The notes: generated from the sequence alone by a model not told the origin. A stretch of 64,000 nt of DNA from JACCZZ01 sp044227805 (GCA_044227805.1 JBGAWA010000006.1:4375-68374), one strand, 5' to 3'; positions 1 through 9,701 are shown, counted from the stretch's first letter. Numbers and translations: made by a program.

Positions 1-1
1 T

Positions 2-2149
2 GAAAAGCATGATAAATTCGGAAACTTCAAATGGCAGGTTCACTCTTTTACCACACTTCCTTTCAACTATGAATTTCCAACAAAGATTTTTATTGATCCA
101 CAGGGAAACCCAATTGTTGTGGGTTATCGTTACACTTCTCCCACAGAAGGTAATCCCGCCAATTCGCTGATCATCCTCAAATATGATCCCAATGGCAACC
201 TGATTTACAAGAAAAATATAGATGGCAATTTCAGTTACTTCAGCAATGCGCAACAAAGCACTTATTATACGAAGATCAACAGCCACATGGATGCACAGGG
301 CAATATTTACATCGGCACGGCAGGAGGAGTAACAGGATATCCGGGTTCAGGATTTACCGTTGTAAAAGTCTCACCGGCCGGAACTGTTGTTTGGGTAAGT
401 ACGAAGACATTTACTTCTACCACGATGTTTCATTTTGTTCGCGGCATGAAAGTAAAGGGAAACAGCATTGGAGTTACCGGTTCAACTTCTTTGCCCGATG
501 GCAATGTCACCAACTGGGTGCTTGATACCACCGGAACAGATAAATGGAGCAACATAAAGGTGGGAAATGGTGGACAAGACATGACCTTCGATCAGAATGG
601 CAACGCGTATTTTCTCTCCTGGGCTACTGTGAATTTTGTGAGCGATGTAAAGGTTTTCAAATTCAATAGTACCGGTGGACAACTCTGGGAAAAAAGTTAT
701 GATTTTGGCGGCAGTGAAATTGCCACGAGAATAGAAAACACCCCTGACAATGGAATGGCAATTATGGCCTATGGAAACACCTATCCGGGAGGAAGCCTGT
801 ACGTTGACTTCATCACATTCAAAATAAAACTGACCGGCGCCATGCTTTGGTCGAAAAGGTATTCGCAACACGCCAACAACGATGAATATCCAAGGGCCAT
901 GGCAATTGATAACGACGGGGATATTTTTGTGACCGGTATCGGTGGCCCAGTTCCACCCGGGCCCACTTTATCAGCACAGCAGATGGTGACTATCAAATAT
1001 TCATCGGCCGGAACAGAAGAATGGGTGTACATTACTGATACATTAGGCAATTACATGCAGGGTGAAGGAATCGCGATAGCAAGTGACGGAAGTATTTTTG
1101 TGGTTTCAAATGTCAACACGTTTCTTGTACATATCCTTGACCATACAGGAGGAAGTGTCTGCACGGTGCCAACTGGCGTTGCAGCAACAGCCATTACGCA
1201 GACCACCGCTACCATCAACTGGTCGGCTGTGCCAAATGCCTACCTCTACCATATTCAATACAAGCCTTCCACGTCACTCACGTGGTTTCAGATTTCAACG
1301 GATGTATTGAGCAATGTACTTACTTCATTGGTAAATGGTACCACCTATGATTTCAGGGTGGAAGCGGTTTGCAACAGCGGCCCGACAGGTTATTCCGTAA
1401 CACAGCAATTTACCACTGCTGGAACAGGCTATTGCCCCTCGAAAGGACTGAACGCCACTACAGACTGGATTGACCTCGTTTTTGTGGGATCACTGCTGAA
1501 CAGCACCCCGGAAAGCGCGGGCGGTTACGGTGATTTCACTTACCTGAGTGTCGACCTTGTGCAAGGTGGTTCTTACAGCATGACCCTGAGTGCCGGAATG
1601 AACCCATTTGGATCCACGGAAGTGTGGCGCGTATGGATTGACTATAACCAGGATGGTGATTTCCTGGATGCGGGTGAAAAAGAAGTGGCGTACAAATCTA
1701 ACCAGATTGGTTGGGAGTCACACACTTTCGTTGTTCCTGCAAATGCATTGACAGGCACCACGCGCATGAGGGTTTCCATGAAGAAAGGAACCGCTCCTTC
1801 ACCTTGTGAAATATTCAACAACGGAGAAGTGGAAGATTACACGGTACACATTCTTCCACCCAAAAATATGGCGGCTAATGTTACAGGCGGCACACAAACA
1901 AAAATTGCGGCCACTATACTGATTGCACCCAATCCTACTGTCACCACTTCGCAGGTGAATCTCACCGGCATGGAAGGAACAGTTATGGTTCGCGTTTTTG
2001 ATCTCACTGGAAAATTGATGGAAGAAAGTGTGAGCGAATCAAGCAATGTGATTACCCTTGACACGAATGGATGGAACAGTGGGTTGTATCTCGTTCGTGC
2101 AACGGATAATGCAGGCAATTCAGTGGTGGGAAAACTGGTCAGGGAATAA
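2..2149 (+). CDS. T9SS-sorted secreted protein with FN3 and GEVED domains (5' end outside window)
   Basis: The frame is open from base 2, so the gene starts upstream of the window; about 715 residues are visible. The first 1.1 kb encodes repeated units of the type GNIYIGTAGG / DIFVTGIGGP, each followed by a KVSPAGT-like strand, which is the pattern of SBBP-type beta-propeller repeats. A fibronectin type III domain follows at about 1159-1425. Next comes a GEVED domain, with the diagnostic GEVEDYTVHI at about 1822-1851 and an aspartate-rich DYNQDGDF strand before it. The last 80 residues (from about 1906) are a type A T9SS C-terminal domain, with IAPNPT near its start, GLYLVRA and a final KLVRE. 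By family knowledge it is exported across the outer membrane and anchored or released after removal of the sorting domain. The ligand or substrate is unknown, and the first in-window start-like codon (GTG at 119) is not the real start. Confidence 0.85.
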   Translation, partial: EKHDKFGNFKWQVHSFTTLPFNYEFPTKIFIDPQGNPIVVGYRYTSPTEGNPANSLIILKYDPNGNLIYKKNIDGNFSYFSNAQQSTYYTKINSHMDAQGNIYIGTAGGVTGYPGSGFTVVKVSPAGTVVWVSTKTFTSTTMFHFVRGMKVKGNSIGVTGSTSLPDGNVTNWVLDTTGTDKWSNIKVGNGGQDMTFDQNGNAYFLSWATVNFVSDVKVFKFNSTGGQLWEKSYDFGGSEIATRIENTPDNGMAIMAYGNTYPGGSLYVDFITFKIKLTGAMLWSKRYSQHANNDEYPRAMAIDNDGDIFVTGIGGPVPPGPTLSAQQMVTIKYSSAGTEEWVYITDTLGNYMQGEGIAIASDGSIFVVSNVNTFLVHILDHTGGSVCTVPTGVAATAITQTTATINWSAVPNAYLYHIQYKPSTSLTWFQISTDVLSNVLTSLVNGTTYDFRVEAVCNSGPTGYSVTQQFTTAGTGYCPSKGLNATTDWIDLVFVGSLLNSTPESAGGYGDFTYLSVDLVQGGSYSMTLSAGMNPFGSTEVWRVWIDYNQDGDFLDAGEKEVAYKSNQIGWESHTFVVPANALTGTTRMRVSMKKGTAPSPCEIFNNGEVEDYTVHILPPKNMAANVTGGTQTKIAATILIAPNPTVTTSQVNLTGMEGTVMVRVFDLTGKLMEESVSESSNVITLDTNGWNSGLYLVRATDNAGNSVVGKLVRE

Positions 2150-2595
2150 TAATTACCGAAGATAATTCAAAACAGGGTTACTGAAATTCCGTAGTTGATT
2201 TCTATGACGCTGCCAGGCTAAGCAGGAAGCCAGACTAACAACGGCGCAGCGCATTACAAAGATCCTGTTGCTCGGGATTTGTAATCCCGTGCAATTGAGC
2301 AATTGGATCTCTAATCCAACTATAAATTAAATTCATCACCGACCTGAATGTACAGGCAAACATTCTATGTGTGCGTGTATCACCACTTGATTTCCCGAGC
2401 CGTTGATTTCTATGCCTTACTCAGGGCTCAGAGACCCATAACGGGGCAAGTTGTTGGCCTTTATCTCCGGAATAGTATTTCAAAAACCAGTACCCGGGCA
2501 AGCAACACCTTCCTATTGAGATACATCTCATCAGCACGTAAAAGCGGTTTTATCTTAACTTCGTCGTCATATTTTAAACCCCTGATAAAACGACT
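2150..2595. other. Intergenic gap with one palindromic repeat
   Basis: No gene is supported here. An 83-codon open frame at 2348-2599 has no recognisable family, no signal peptide and overlaps the next start. The only structured element is the paired-palindrome repeat at 2264-2320, described separately. The promoter of the outer-membrane protein gene at 2596 presumably lies in the right half, but I cannot pick out a convincing Bacteroidota -7/-33 pair. Confidence 0.6.
2264..2320 (+). repeat. Paired-palindrome intergenic repeat, copy 1
   Basis: The sequence has the plan CTGTTG, a CGGGATT/AATCCCG palindrome, GTGC, a short spacer with GAGC, then a second GGATCTCTAATCC palindrome. The same plan recurs at 33319-33380 and, with a diverged second half, at 32559-32600. 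The spacing of the two palindromes and the GTGC and GAGC words are shared, which chance hairpins would not give. Function is unknown; it may be a REP-like element. Confidence 0.6.
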
Positions 2596-3714
2596 ATGAA
2601 AAAAATCATTTACGCAACAATCCTGGGTATAATTTGCCTGGCTGACACCTATGCACAATATACTACCGACAAAGTGGTTGGGGAAAAAAACCAGGAATAC
2701 CTCGATAGTGTAAAAAATGCCGAGTACCCATATGTGTTGCCGATACTTGGTAAAAAAGCTTATCAGCGAGGATTCAACCTTCCCTATGCCGCCGGCATTA
2801 ACCTGAATTTTATTACTCAGAAGTCCGACATTGTTATTGAAAACCTGAGTGTGGGATTCAACCAGGGTGAAATGTATGATCTCGGCAATGTGGTCCGCTT
2901 TAACTCGGCGGTGTCGCAAGGCAGTGGTTTAAACCTGCGGCCTGATATCTGGCTTTTCCCATTCCTAAATGTTTATGGCGTGATGGCAAAGGTAGCTTTG
3001 TCCACTTCCATTGACGCAGGTATCTGGATACCGAAGAATGACAGCGTTTGGCAGGAAGTACTTCCGCTATCCACCAAAGCGGAGTTTACTGCTACCACCC
3101 TCGGATTTGGTTTCACTCCTACTATCGGTGTGGGCGGATTTTTTATGGCTTTTGATATGAACATGACCTGGTCTGATGTGGAAGCGCTGGAGAAGCCCGC
3201 TTTTGCCTTTGTATTCGATCCGCGTTTCGGAAAAAATTTTGTGATCAGGGATGAAATGAACGTGGCTGCCTGGGTCGGCGGATTCCGTTTGAAAATAAAC
3301 TCAAGCACCACCGGCTCTCTTCCAATCAGTGATTTGTTTTCACTGACCAATGCACAGCAAAAAATAGATGATGGCCAAATGAAGGTAGAGGAAGGATATA
3401 CTGCCGTGGATGACTGGTGGAACAGCCTGACAGCTCTTCAACAACAGAATCCTGTGAATGCAGCCAAGTATGAGGCTGCCAACAAAGCCCTTGAAACGGC
3501 AGGAAATGTGCTGGCAGCAGCGGATGTGGCGGTGACTAATATCAACAACTCTACTGTCGAATATTCACTTGACAAACGGCAGAAGGATATGTGGAATTTT
3601 ATCATAGGTAGTCAGTTCCAGTTAAACAAACACTGGATGGCCCGCGGTGAAGTTGGTTTCCTGGGCGCACGCACACAAGGATTGGTCAGCCTGCAATACC
3701 GGTTTGGGTTGTAG
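2596..3714 (+). CDS. Predicted outer-membrane beta-barrel protein
   Basis: The product has 372 residues. Residues 1-21 form a signal peptide ending TYAQ, a standard Bacteroidota cleavage site. The body alternates short amphipathic strands and ends in LVSLQYRFGL, a C-terminal barrel strand with a terminal hydrophobic residue, so outer-membrane insertion is likely. The segment LRPDIWLFPFLNVYG resembles conserved strands of uncharacterised Bacteroidota surface proteins. Around residues 250-315 a strongly helical, Q/A/E-rich insert (from ISDLFSLTNAQQK onward) interrupts the barrel pattern; it could be a periplasmic or extracellular coiled-coil loop. Neighbours give no functional clue. I do not recognise a named family. 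Confidence 0.7.
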   Translation: MKKIIYATILGIICLADTYAQYTTDKVVGEKNQEYLDSVKNAEYPYVLPILGKKAYQRGFNLPYAAGINLNFITQKSDIVIENLSVGFNQGEMYDLGNVVRFNSAVSQGSGLNLRPDIWLFPFLNVYGVMAKVALSTSIDAGIWIPKNDSVWQEVLPLSTKAEFTATTLGFGFTPTIGVGGFFMAFDMNMTWSDVEALEKPAFAFVFDPRFGKNFVIRDEMNVAAWVGGFRLKINSSTTGSLPISDLFSLTNAQQKIDDGQMKVEEGYTAVDDWWNSLTALQQQNPVNAAKYEAANKALETAGNVLAAADVAVTNINNSTVEYSLDKRQKDMWNFIIGSQFQLNKHWMARGEVGFLGARTQGLVSLQYRFGL

Positions 3715-3863
3715 CAATATCCAAAGTAACGAGGGCAGATAGGATCTTTGCATGCCATCGGCCATTGTATAGAGGATTTCGCCAGAGTTTTTCAACGATC
3801 TATATAAGTGTCGTGGTCCTTTGTCTGTGCTACTAGGTTAATGATGGTATATTGAAATGATGC

Positions 3864-4001
3864 CACCCGCATTTTTTAGTTCAAAACAGCAACCGTTTAA
3901 CCCTGGCCTGCAACTGATTTGGGTTTTGAAACATTTTCTTTTTTGGGAAAATGAGCAAGCCCTTTGCAGTGCTTAACCTCAGCGGAGCGGGATACTTCTA
4001 A
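3864..4001 (+). repeat. Decayed copy of the 156-bp dispersed element
   Basis: It starts ACCCGCATTTTTTAGTTCAAA and keeps the internal words GAAACATTTTCTTTT, AATGAGCAA and AGCGGAGCGGGAT in the same order and spacing as the clean copies at 22604-22759 and 24972-25127. Many positions have diverged and the 3' hairpin is lost. It fills most of the 332-bp gap upstream of the LOG gene; nothing else is seen there. Confidence 0.6.
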
Positions 4002-4046
4002 TGAACGATCCATGATTATTTTTACTCCCCTAATCCCAACAGCATC

Positions 4047-4745
4047 ATGAAACTCTCCGGCGATCAGCATTTTCTATGTCCACAACGAACACTGGCCGAT
4101 GAAATCCGTGACACGCATAAAGTAATGGCGGATTTGTGGCAGGGTGTAGCAGCCTTTGCCGACATCAGGAATTGCATTACAGTATATGGCTCTGCAAGGT
4201 TTCGTGAAGGTCATCCGTACTACGAACTGGCACGTGCCATGGGTAACGAACTGGCAAAAAATAATTTTTCAGTAATGACAGGCGGCGGGCCGGGCGTGAT
4301 GGAGGCTGCCAACAGGGGAGCAAAAGAAGGCGGCGGTGTTTCTCTCGGATGCAACATCATCCTTCCGTTTGAACAGGCGCCCAATCCGTATGTTGATAAG
4401 ATGGTGTCCTTCGAATTTTTCTTCACGCGTAAAACAATTCTCCGCAAAAATTCAATCGCCTATGTGTTGATGCCGGGAGGATTCGGAACCATGGATGAAA
4501 TCTTTGAAGTGCTTACCCTTATTCAAACGCATAAGCTTCCGCCACGTCCCGTGGTTTGCCTCGGAAAGAATTACTGGAAACATCTCGGCACATTCATCCG
4601 CGAAACGATGATTGCGGAGAAGACGATTTCTGAAGCCGATCTTGACCTCGCTTTCATTACGGATAACCCGGCGGAAGCCGTAGAGCATATTAAAAAGATA
4701 TTGTCACAGCATCATGCTCCGCAGCAGGAATCAGTGGAAGAATGA
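4047..4745 (+). CDS. LOG-family protein (TIGR00730 Rossmann-fold nucleotide hydrolase)
   Basis: The product has 232 residues. The two hallmark motifs of the LOG/lysine-decarboxylase-like fold are clear: GGGPGVMEAANRGA (about residues 81-94) and MPGGFGTMDEIFE (about 142-154). The latter corresponds to the catalytic PGGxGTxxE motif. Characterised relatives hydrolyse nucleoside 5'-monophosphates at the N-glycosidic bond to a free base and ribose 5-phosphate, including cytokinin riboside monophosphates. The protein has no signal peptide or membrane segment and should be cytoplasmic. The start ATG at 4047 gives the usual N-terminus before the ADIRNCITVYGSAR strand. It stands alone, followed by a convergent porin gene with a decayed repeat between them. 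The true nucleotide substrate cannot be told from sequence. Confidence 0.9.
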   Translation: MKLSGDQHFLCPQRTLADEIRDTHKVMADLWQGVAAFADIRNCITVYGSARFREGHPYYELARAMGNELAKNNFSVMTGGGPGVMEAANRGAKEGGGVSLGCNIILPFEQAPNPYVDKMVSFEFFFTRKTILRKNSIAYVLMPGGFGTMDEIFEVLTLIQTHKLPPRPVVCLGKNYWKHLGTFIRETMIAEKTISEADLDLAFITDNPAEAVEHIKKILSQHHAPQQESVEE

Positions 4746-4776
4746 GTGAAAGCTTGCAGTAGCAACAAGACAATTA

Positions 4777-4953
4777 AACCCACATTTTACAGGTACACCT
4801 GCTTTGTGCGGTGCAAAACAGCCACGGGTTTATCACCGGCGTACCGCTGCTCCTGGGAATGTGAAACATTTTCCTTTTTGAAAAAAAATGAACTATCTCT
4901 TAGCAACGATTAAATCAAGCGATGCTGGATTTTTCTGCTGCTAAATCGGGGTT
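4777..4953 (+). repeat. Decayed copy of the 156-bp dispersed element
   Basis: It begins AAACCCACATTTTACAG, close to the clean element's AACCCACATTTTGCAG. GTGAAACATTTTCCTTTTTG and a TTAGCAA word are kept, and it ends ATCGGGGTT like the clean right end. The middle is expanded and diverged. It lies between two convergent genes. Confidence 0.55.
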
Positions 4954-5000
4954 GAAAATTCCAAGGCAGTAGTAGAAGCAACTTCAAAAGGTTTGATCTT

Positions 5001-6353
5001 TCAGAATATCCACCATTCCGCTCTGATACCAATATACTGCCCCCATTTCACTGGTCCAATCTCCTGCAGAAATGGCGAGTAGAGATTGTCTGCAGCAAAT
5101 TGATTGTATTTCGCAATGGAATAGATGAGACGAAAATGCGGGCGGGCCCATGGATCAGCCTGGGCCGTAGGAACAATTGTGGGCACGATGGAAAACTTCA
5201 GCATCGCTGCCGCCTGCTGATCTCCATCCTTACGGTTGGCATAATGAACTTCCGTCAGCAGGTGAAACCAATTTTTGACATACCAGAAGTTTCTGATCCC
5301 CACCGCGTATTCGCTTTTACGATTGAATATCTCACGGCCGAAATAATCAGGTGCTTTATGACTGCTGTCAGCCGCACCATGACTCATCGTGTAAATCGCA
5401 TACCCGTTAACGCTGTATCGAGGACTTACATTCAATAATAAATGTTCAGCAAGGCTCAGACAATAGGCATTATTAAATTTGTTGGTCGAAAGATCCGGAG
5501 CGCCATAGGTCAGCCATGTTCTTGAATTACCACCATCATCTCCGTTGGCGATACCACGACCATAACGTACAGATGACTGGTTGAAAGAACCCTTCATCTT
5601 CGTACGAATACTGATGCTATGTTTAACACCGAGCACCCATCCTCCGGCGGCAGGATAGTTTAGAATGGAAACGGTATCCTGCTCACTTGCAGCGGCAAGG
5701 CGATGATATTCACCCAACAACTTGATTTTTTGCCTGGCACTGTCAAACGGAATCAATTGCTCAAGAATGAGCATGCTCCTGCCCCGTAAGCCGAGACGTT
5801 CTGTTCCGTCCACAATGTTGACATAAAAGTTCGGCGGCACCGAACTGCTGGTGTCCACCGTTCCCGGAAACAAGATGGAAAAAGTGGTGCTTTTGAAAAT
5901 GATGCCGAGACCCTGGCTGCTGTGATCACAGGCACTCCAGTCTGAACCGGCAATGTGATTCGCTTCAGCGTATAATTCAGGAAGGGCAAATGCCACTCCT
6001 CCATAACCTGTGCTCGGAACATTTCCGATCAGCTGACCTTTGCTGCTATACATCGCCACCCTTGCCTGCACATTTATAGAAGTCGTATCATGGCTGTAAA
6101 TTACCGGGTTGAAGTGCAGCGCGCCGATCAACTCTACATAATCAGCTTCCTCCATCCTGCCACCGATAGATCCCATGCCATTCAGGTTGAAAGATCGCCC
6201 GATGTTGCCTTCTATGTCGGGCGAAAATCCGGCACCTACACGTCCATAGGAACCGAAGGAGAACAGCTTATTAGAAATGATTGTTTGTGCGCTGACATTT
6301 GGCACAAAGCGTAATAAAATGGCAAAGAGCAGTCCCGGCAGATAATATTTCAT
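5001..6353 (-). CDS. Maltoporin-like (LamB-family) carbohydrate porin
   Basis: The chosen start at 6353 (MKYYLPGLLF) gives a compact signal peptide ending NVSAQ; an upstream in-frame Met at 6398 would add 15 residues unlike a signal n-region. The mature protein begins FSFGSYGRVGAGFSPD, matching the first strand region of maltoporins (Y-R-G motif). It then has GGRMEEADYVEL and, near the C-terminus, ARPHFRLIYSIAKYN followed by a final RAEWWIF strand. These are the classical landmarks of the 18-stranded LamB barrel. At about 450 residues the length fits the family. By homology it is a trimeric outer-membrane channel for maltodextrins or other sugars. No sugar-uptake genes sit next to it, although glycogen-degrading genes lie 30 kb away. 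Confidence 0.7.
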   Translation of the reverse strand: MKYYLPGLLFAILLRFVPNVSAQTIISNKLFSFGSYGRVGAGFSPDIEGNIGRSFNLNGMGSIGGRMEEADYVELIGALHFNPVIYSHDTTSINVQARVAMYSSKGQLIGNVPSTGYGGVAFALPELYAEANHIAGSDWSACDHSSQGLGIIFKSTTFSILFPGTVDTSSSVPPNFYVNIVDGTERLGLRGRSMLILEQLIPFDSARQKIKLLGEYHRLAAASEQDTVSILNYPAAGGWVLGVKHSISIRTKMKGSFNQSSVRYGRGIANGDDGGNSRTWLTYGAPDLSTNKFNNAYCLSLAEHLLLNVSPRYSVNGYAIYTMSHGAADSSHKAPDYFGREIFNRKSEYAVGIRNFWYVKNWFHLLTEVHYANRKDGDQQAAAMLKFSIVPTIVPTAQADPWARPHFRLIYSIAKYNQFAADNLYSPFLQEIGPVKWGQYIGIRAEWWIF

Positions 6354-6590
6354 GAGACGAGAGTTGAAGGGTAAGGAAGCAGACGCTGGTACATTCAAAG
6401 ATAAACGGACATTTTACATTTTAGCAGAGAATGAAGATTCTGCACTCTGCTGAACAAATTTTCAATTGAAAAAACCGCGATAATGAATGGATTTGTTTTG
6501 TCAACTTTGGTTTTTGTGTATTAACTGACAGAAAGCAATCACCGCTGCGATTTCATTGACGACACTACGGCAGCCTATAAAAACCGCACT

Positions 6591-7244
6591 ATGCATTCCA
6601 TAACAGCATCCATCCTGGCGTATTACCTGAGTATTGCCTCGATCATTGCCTTTGCCATTACCGGCGCCTTAGCGGCCATTCAGTCAAAGAAAGAAATGGA
6701 TATCATCGCTGTCATAATTCTCGGCGTAGTGACTGCCGTAGGAGGCGGAACCGTACGTGACCTCGTACTGAATCTACCCGTCTTCTGGGTGCAGGATCCT
6801 TCTATGCTGGTAGCAGCTGTTGGCGCTTCGGTGATCACCTTTTTCTTCCGTTCAGGCATCAGGAAAAGCTATTCGCTCCTGCTTTACATTGACGCGCTGG
6901 CCAATGCTTTGCTGTTAATGAGTGTGATGAAAAAAGTATTCACGGCGGGATTTCCATGGGAAATTGCCGTGACAAGCGGCGTTCTCACCGGCATCGGCGG
7001 CGGCTTGATTCGTGATGTGCTGACCGGCAGGGAAAACCTGCTGCTGTCCCGCGAACTGTATGCTACACCCATCCTGGCAGGAGCAATCATCTATGTTGCC
7101 TTGCTGCAATTCATCCCGGATTCAACAACCCTGCAATTGAGTGTGGTGGCTTTTGTCTTTTTCTTTCGCTCAGCGGCGATCCGTTTTGACTTGTCTCTCC
7201 CTTCGTGGCTGATCGCTACAGAAACACATAAGAAGGAAGAATGA
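6591..7244 (+). CDS. TRIC cation channel family protein (UPF0126, YicG-like)
   Basis: The product has 217 residues and about seven hydrophobic segments. The two glycine-rich half-repeats expected for this family are present: TAVGGGTVRDLVLN (around residues 49-62) and GIGGGLIRDVLTGR (around 133-146), each followed by a short charged kink. The family is built as an inverted 3+3+1 helix repeat. Bacterial and archaeal members form trimeric monovalent-cation channels resembling eukaryotic TRIC. Some bacterial relatives have instead been linked to glycine transport, so the substrate is open. The gene lies 35 bp upstream of a potassium-channel gene on the same strand, so the two may form a small ion-flux operon. 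Confidence 0.88.
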   Translation: MHSITASILAYYLSIASIIAFAITGALAAIQSKKEMDIIAVIILGVVTAVGGGTVRDLVLNLPVFWVQDPSMLVAAVGASVITFFFRSGIRKSYSLLLYIDALANALLLMSVMKKVFTAGFPWEIAVTSGVLTGIGGGLIRDVLTGRENLLLSRELYATPILAGAIIYVALLQFIPDSTTLQLSVVAFVFFFRSAAIRFDLSLPSWLIATETHKKEE

Positions 7245-7279
7245 TAGAATAACTGTGCGGGTTACGCTTTTATATCAGA

Positions 7280-7975
7280 TTGCGCAATGCGATTGCTGAG
7301 GGTAAAAATCATTTTCAATGTTGGAAAGTCGAATATTGCACAATACAACACACAACACGGAACAGTCTATCCGCATTCCTTCTGTCATTTCTAAATACTA
7401 TCTTTATCATTCAGCCAAAATGCGCCTTTCCCGTGCTCAGGTCATTACTCCGCCATCCGCTGGTGATCAATATATTAATTGTCATCGCAACATTCGTTTC
7501 CTATCGCCTTGCGAAGTCAGGCATCATTTTTACTTGCAGCCGGCCCTTCATTGATTTGCTCATCTTCGTATTTTGTTTAGCGCAGCTTTTTTATTTCGTG
7601 GTTTTTTCGTTGCGTAAACTGTTTTTCAAAACAGGCTTGCATCTTTCTTATTCAAATATCCTGTTCCGTATTTGCGGCACTATTATTTTTGTACTGTTGA
7701 CTTTCACCGTCAATTACTGGTGCCTCTTTGATAATGATCCTTCTTCCATTGTGGGCATTAACCAGTCATCCACTTTCAGGGAATTGTTCGATATGCTCTA
7801 TTTCAGCTGTGTCACTTTCGCTACGGTAGGTTATGGCGACATACTTCCCAAATCCATAGCTGCCAAGAGCTGCGTGATCCTGGAAATGGCGACCGCGTTT
7901 TTCATGGTGGTGTTTGTGCTATCCAATCTGAACAACATTATACAAGCCGCCAAAGAAAACATGTCGGGTAAATAA
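7280..7975 (+). CDS. Two-TM potassium-channel family protein
   Basis: The product has 231 residues with hydrophobic helices at about 52-70, 85-110, 125-150 and 195-215. Between the last two is a pore loop containing the potassium selectivity filter TVGYGD (residues 182-187), preceded by FDMLYFSCVTF. Only one filter is present, so a tetramer would be needed. No C-terminal RCK/TrkA_N domain follows. The start is uncertain: the only upstream Met (7280) precedes a polar stretch, and translation might begin later at a non-ATG codon near residue 40. The preceding TRIC-family gene ends 35 bp upstream and suggests co-transcription. Ion specificity for potassium is a strong family inference from the filter. 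Confidence 0.8.
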   Translation: MRNAIAEGKNHFQCWKVEYCTIQHTTRNSLSAFLLSFLNTIFIIQPKCAFPVLRSLLRHPLVINILIVIATFVSYRLAKSGIIFTCSRPFIDLLIFVFCLAQLFYFVVFSLRKLFFKTGLHLSYSNILFRICGTIIFVLLTFTVNYWCLFDNDPSSIVGINQSSTFRELFDMLYFSCVTFATVGYGDILPKSIAAKSCVILEMATAFFMVVFVLSNLNNIIQAAKENMSGK

Positions 7976-8380
7976 TGAGTATGTGTTCCGCTATCCCAGT
8001 AACTACCTCGCAGGCGCTTTTTGACGGACCATACATCTAAGCATGATTTTTTTACCTTGAAAGAAGAACCTGCTTTTCATTTTTTTTTCTGAATCAGCCA
8101 CAATGCTTCGCGCAGCTATTGGAAGTAACCCTCAACAACATCAAAGCACGCCATGTACAGGGAAACTTCAACCACATGGCCGGTCACTAACCAGGATTTT
8201 TTGTCTAAAAAAATACGGTTGTACTGCCACGGAGATCTGTTCTGGTGCTATTCTATTTTTACCAAAAATTACTTCACCTATCGAACGGACTGTGCATGTG
8301 GATGAAACTCTTTATCGCTCAACATGGCAACCATCAGGGTTAATTTTATGCTTATCTTCCCTGTCACAAAACATTCAACC
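7976..8380. other. Intergenic gap, no gene seen
   Basis: The stretch has T-rich runs (for example at about 8046-8095) and a 93-codon open frame at 8103-8384 that overlaps the next gene's start. That frame shows no family, signal or hydrophobic pattern. I see no RNA gene or repeat. Confidence 0.5.
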
Positions 8381-9466
8381 ATGAATTCCAGCCCAAAGCA
8401 TGAAAAGACGAATCAGGATTCCACCCGGAAAGTCTTTGATCTCGTTATCCGGCTGATTGCCGTTGCTTTTTTATTGTATTGGTCGTTCAATATCCTGGCC
8501 CCCTTCGTTCATATTCTTATCTGGTCCGTCATTTTTGCGGTGTCGCTCTATCCGCTCTTTCTGAAGCTGAGTCATCGGCTGGGTGGAAGAAAAGCATGGG
8601 CGGCCACGCTGATTTCTTTGATGATGTTACTCCTGATTGTTGCGCCTGCTGTCTGGTTGATGTCGGCCACGGCTGATGATATCATTTCCTTCCGCAAGCA
8701 GGTGAATACAGAGGGCTTTGCGATCCCACCACCTCCTGCAGGCATAAAAAGCATTCCGCTTGTCGGCTCAAAGGCAGATGAGCTATGGTTGGAAGCTTCA
8801 CAAAACTTAAGTGGGTTTGCACAGGAAAATAATGAACGCATAAAAAGTCTTTTGCTTGGTATTCTGGGTCTCATTTCATCCACAGCGAAGGGATTACTCC
8901 TGCTCACCGGCGCCATTATCGTCAGTGGATTTTTAATGAACTATGGCCAGCAGGCAGGAGCTTTTGTAACTAAATTATTTGTCAGGCTGGCAGGCAAAGA
9001 CGGAGAAAGTATGGCCAGTGTTGCGGAGGTGACCATACGGAATGTGACACGCGGCATTCTGGGTGTTGCTGCCATTCAATCATTGCTGGCCGGTGTTGGC
9101 ATGGTGATCGGAGGCGTGCCGCTGGCAGGCTTGTGGATGGTGCTCTGGCTGATTCTCGCCATCGTGCAAATTCCTGCTCTTCCGGTGGCGATAGGCGTTA
9201 TCGTGTGGGTGTGGGGCAGCGATAGCTCTACCGGAATGGCTATACTACTCACTGTGTGGATGCTGGTGGCAGGCCTGATAGACAATGTGCTGAAACCGAT
9301 CATGCTGGGCAAAGGAGCACCTGTTCCGATGCTGGTTGTTTTTCTCGGTGCGATCGGCGGATTTATATTCACCGGATTCACAGGGCTGTTCACCGGTGCC
9401 ATCGTTCTGTCGCTTGCCTATAAGTTATTCAATGACTGGGTGGAGGAGTCGTCTGCAACAGACTGA
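8381..9466 (+). CDS. AI-2E family transporter (PerM/TqsA-like permease)
   Basis: The start at 8381 (MNSSPKHEK) is preferred to the in-frame ATG at 8324, because family members begin with a short polar tail before the first helix. The protein then has 361 residues with about eight membrane segments. Landmarks of the AI-2E family are the paired N-terminal helices with a SVIFAVSLYPLF segment, and a long periplasmic or amphipathic middle part. Near the C-terminus the DNVLKPIMLGKG motif is followed by a GFIFTGFTGLFTGAIVLSL helix. Members have been linked to export of autoinducer-2 or to Na+/H+ antiport. No quorum-sensing gene is nearby, so the substrate cannot be assigned. Confidence 0.88.
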   Translation: MNSSPKHEKTNQDSTRKVFDLVIRLIAVAFLLYWSFNILAPFVHILIWSVIFAVSLYPLFLKLSHRLGGRKAWAATLISLMMLLLIVAPAVWLMSATADDIISFRKQVNTEGFAIPPPPAGIKSIPLVGSKADELWLEASQNLSGFAQENNERIKSLLLGILGLISSTAKGLLLLTGAIIVSGFLMNYGQQAGAFVTKLFVRLAGKDGESMASVAEVTIRNVTRGILGVAAIQSLLAGVGMVIGGVPLAGLWMVLWLILAIVQIPALPVAIGVIVWVWGSDSSTGMAILLTVWMLVAGLIDNVLKPIMLGKGAPVPMLVVFLGAIGGFIFTGFTGLFTGAIVLSLAYKLFNDWVEESSATD

Positions 9467-9701
9467 TGGCTGATTTGACCATCCATTTTTGTTCTTATTG
9501 GTTTCATTAATAGTCCCCCAATAGTACAAGGGAAGCCCCTTTAAGATTTATCTATTCAATGTGTGAAAGAAAATATTTTGCAGGCTGAAGACAGTTTTTT
9601 GCCGGTGACAAACCGGCTCCACCTTTGAGCTCCAGCGCGCAACGTTAGCGGGAATGTTCATTTCGTACTTAAAAAGGAAATGTTTTCTTTGTTATCACAA
9701 C

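Noticed and set aside
2348..2599. An 83-codon plus frame before the outer-membrane protein gene
   Set aside because: No domain, signal or composition of a gene, and it overlaps the next gene's start.
8103..8384. A 93-codon plus frame before the AI-2E gene
   Set aside because: Overlaps the AI-2E start region and shows no family or coding pattern.
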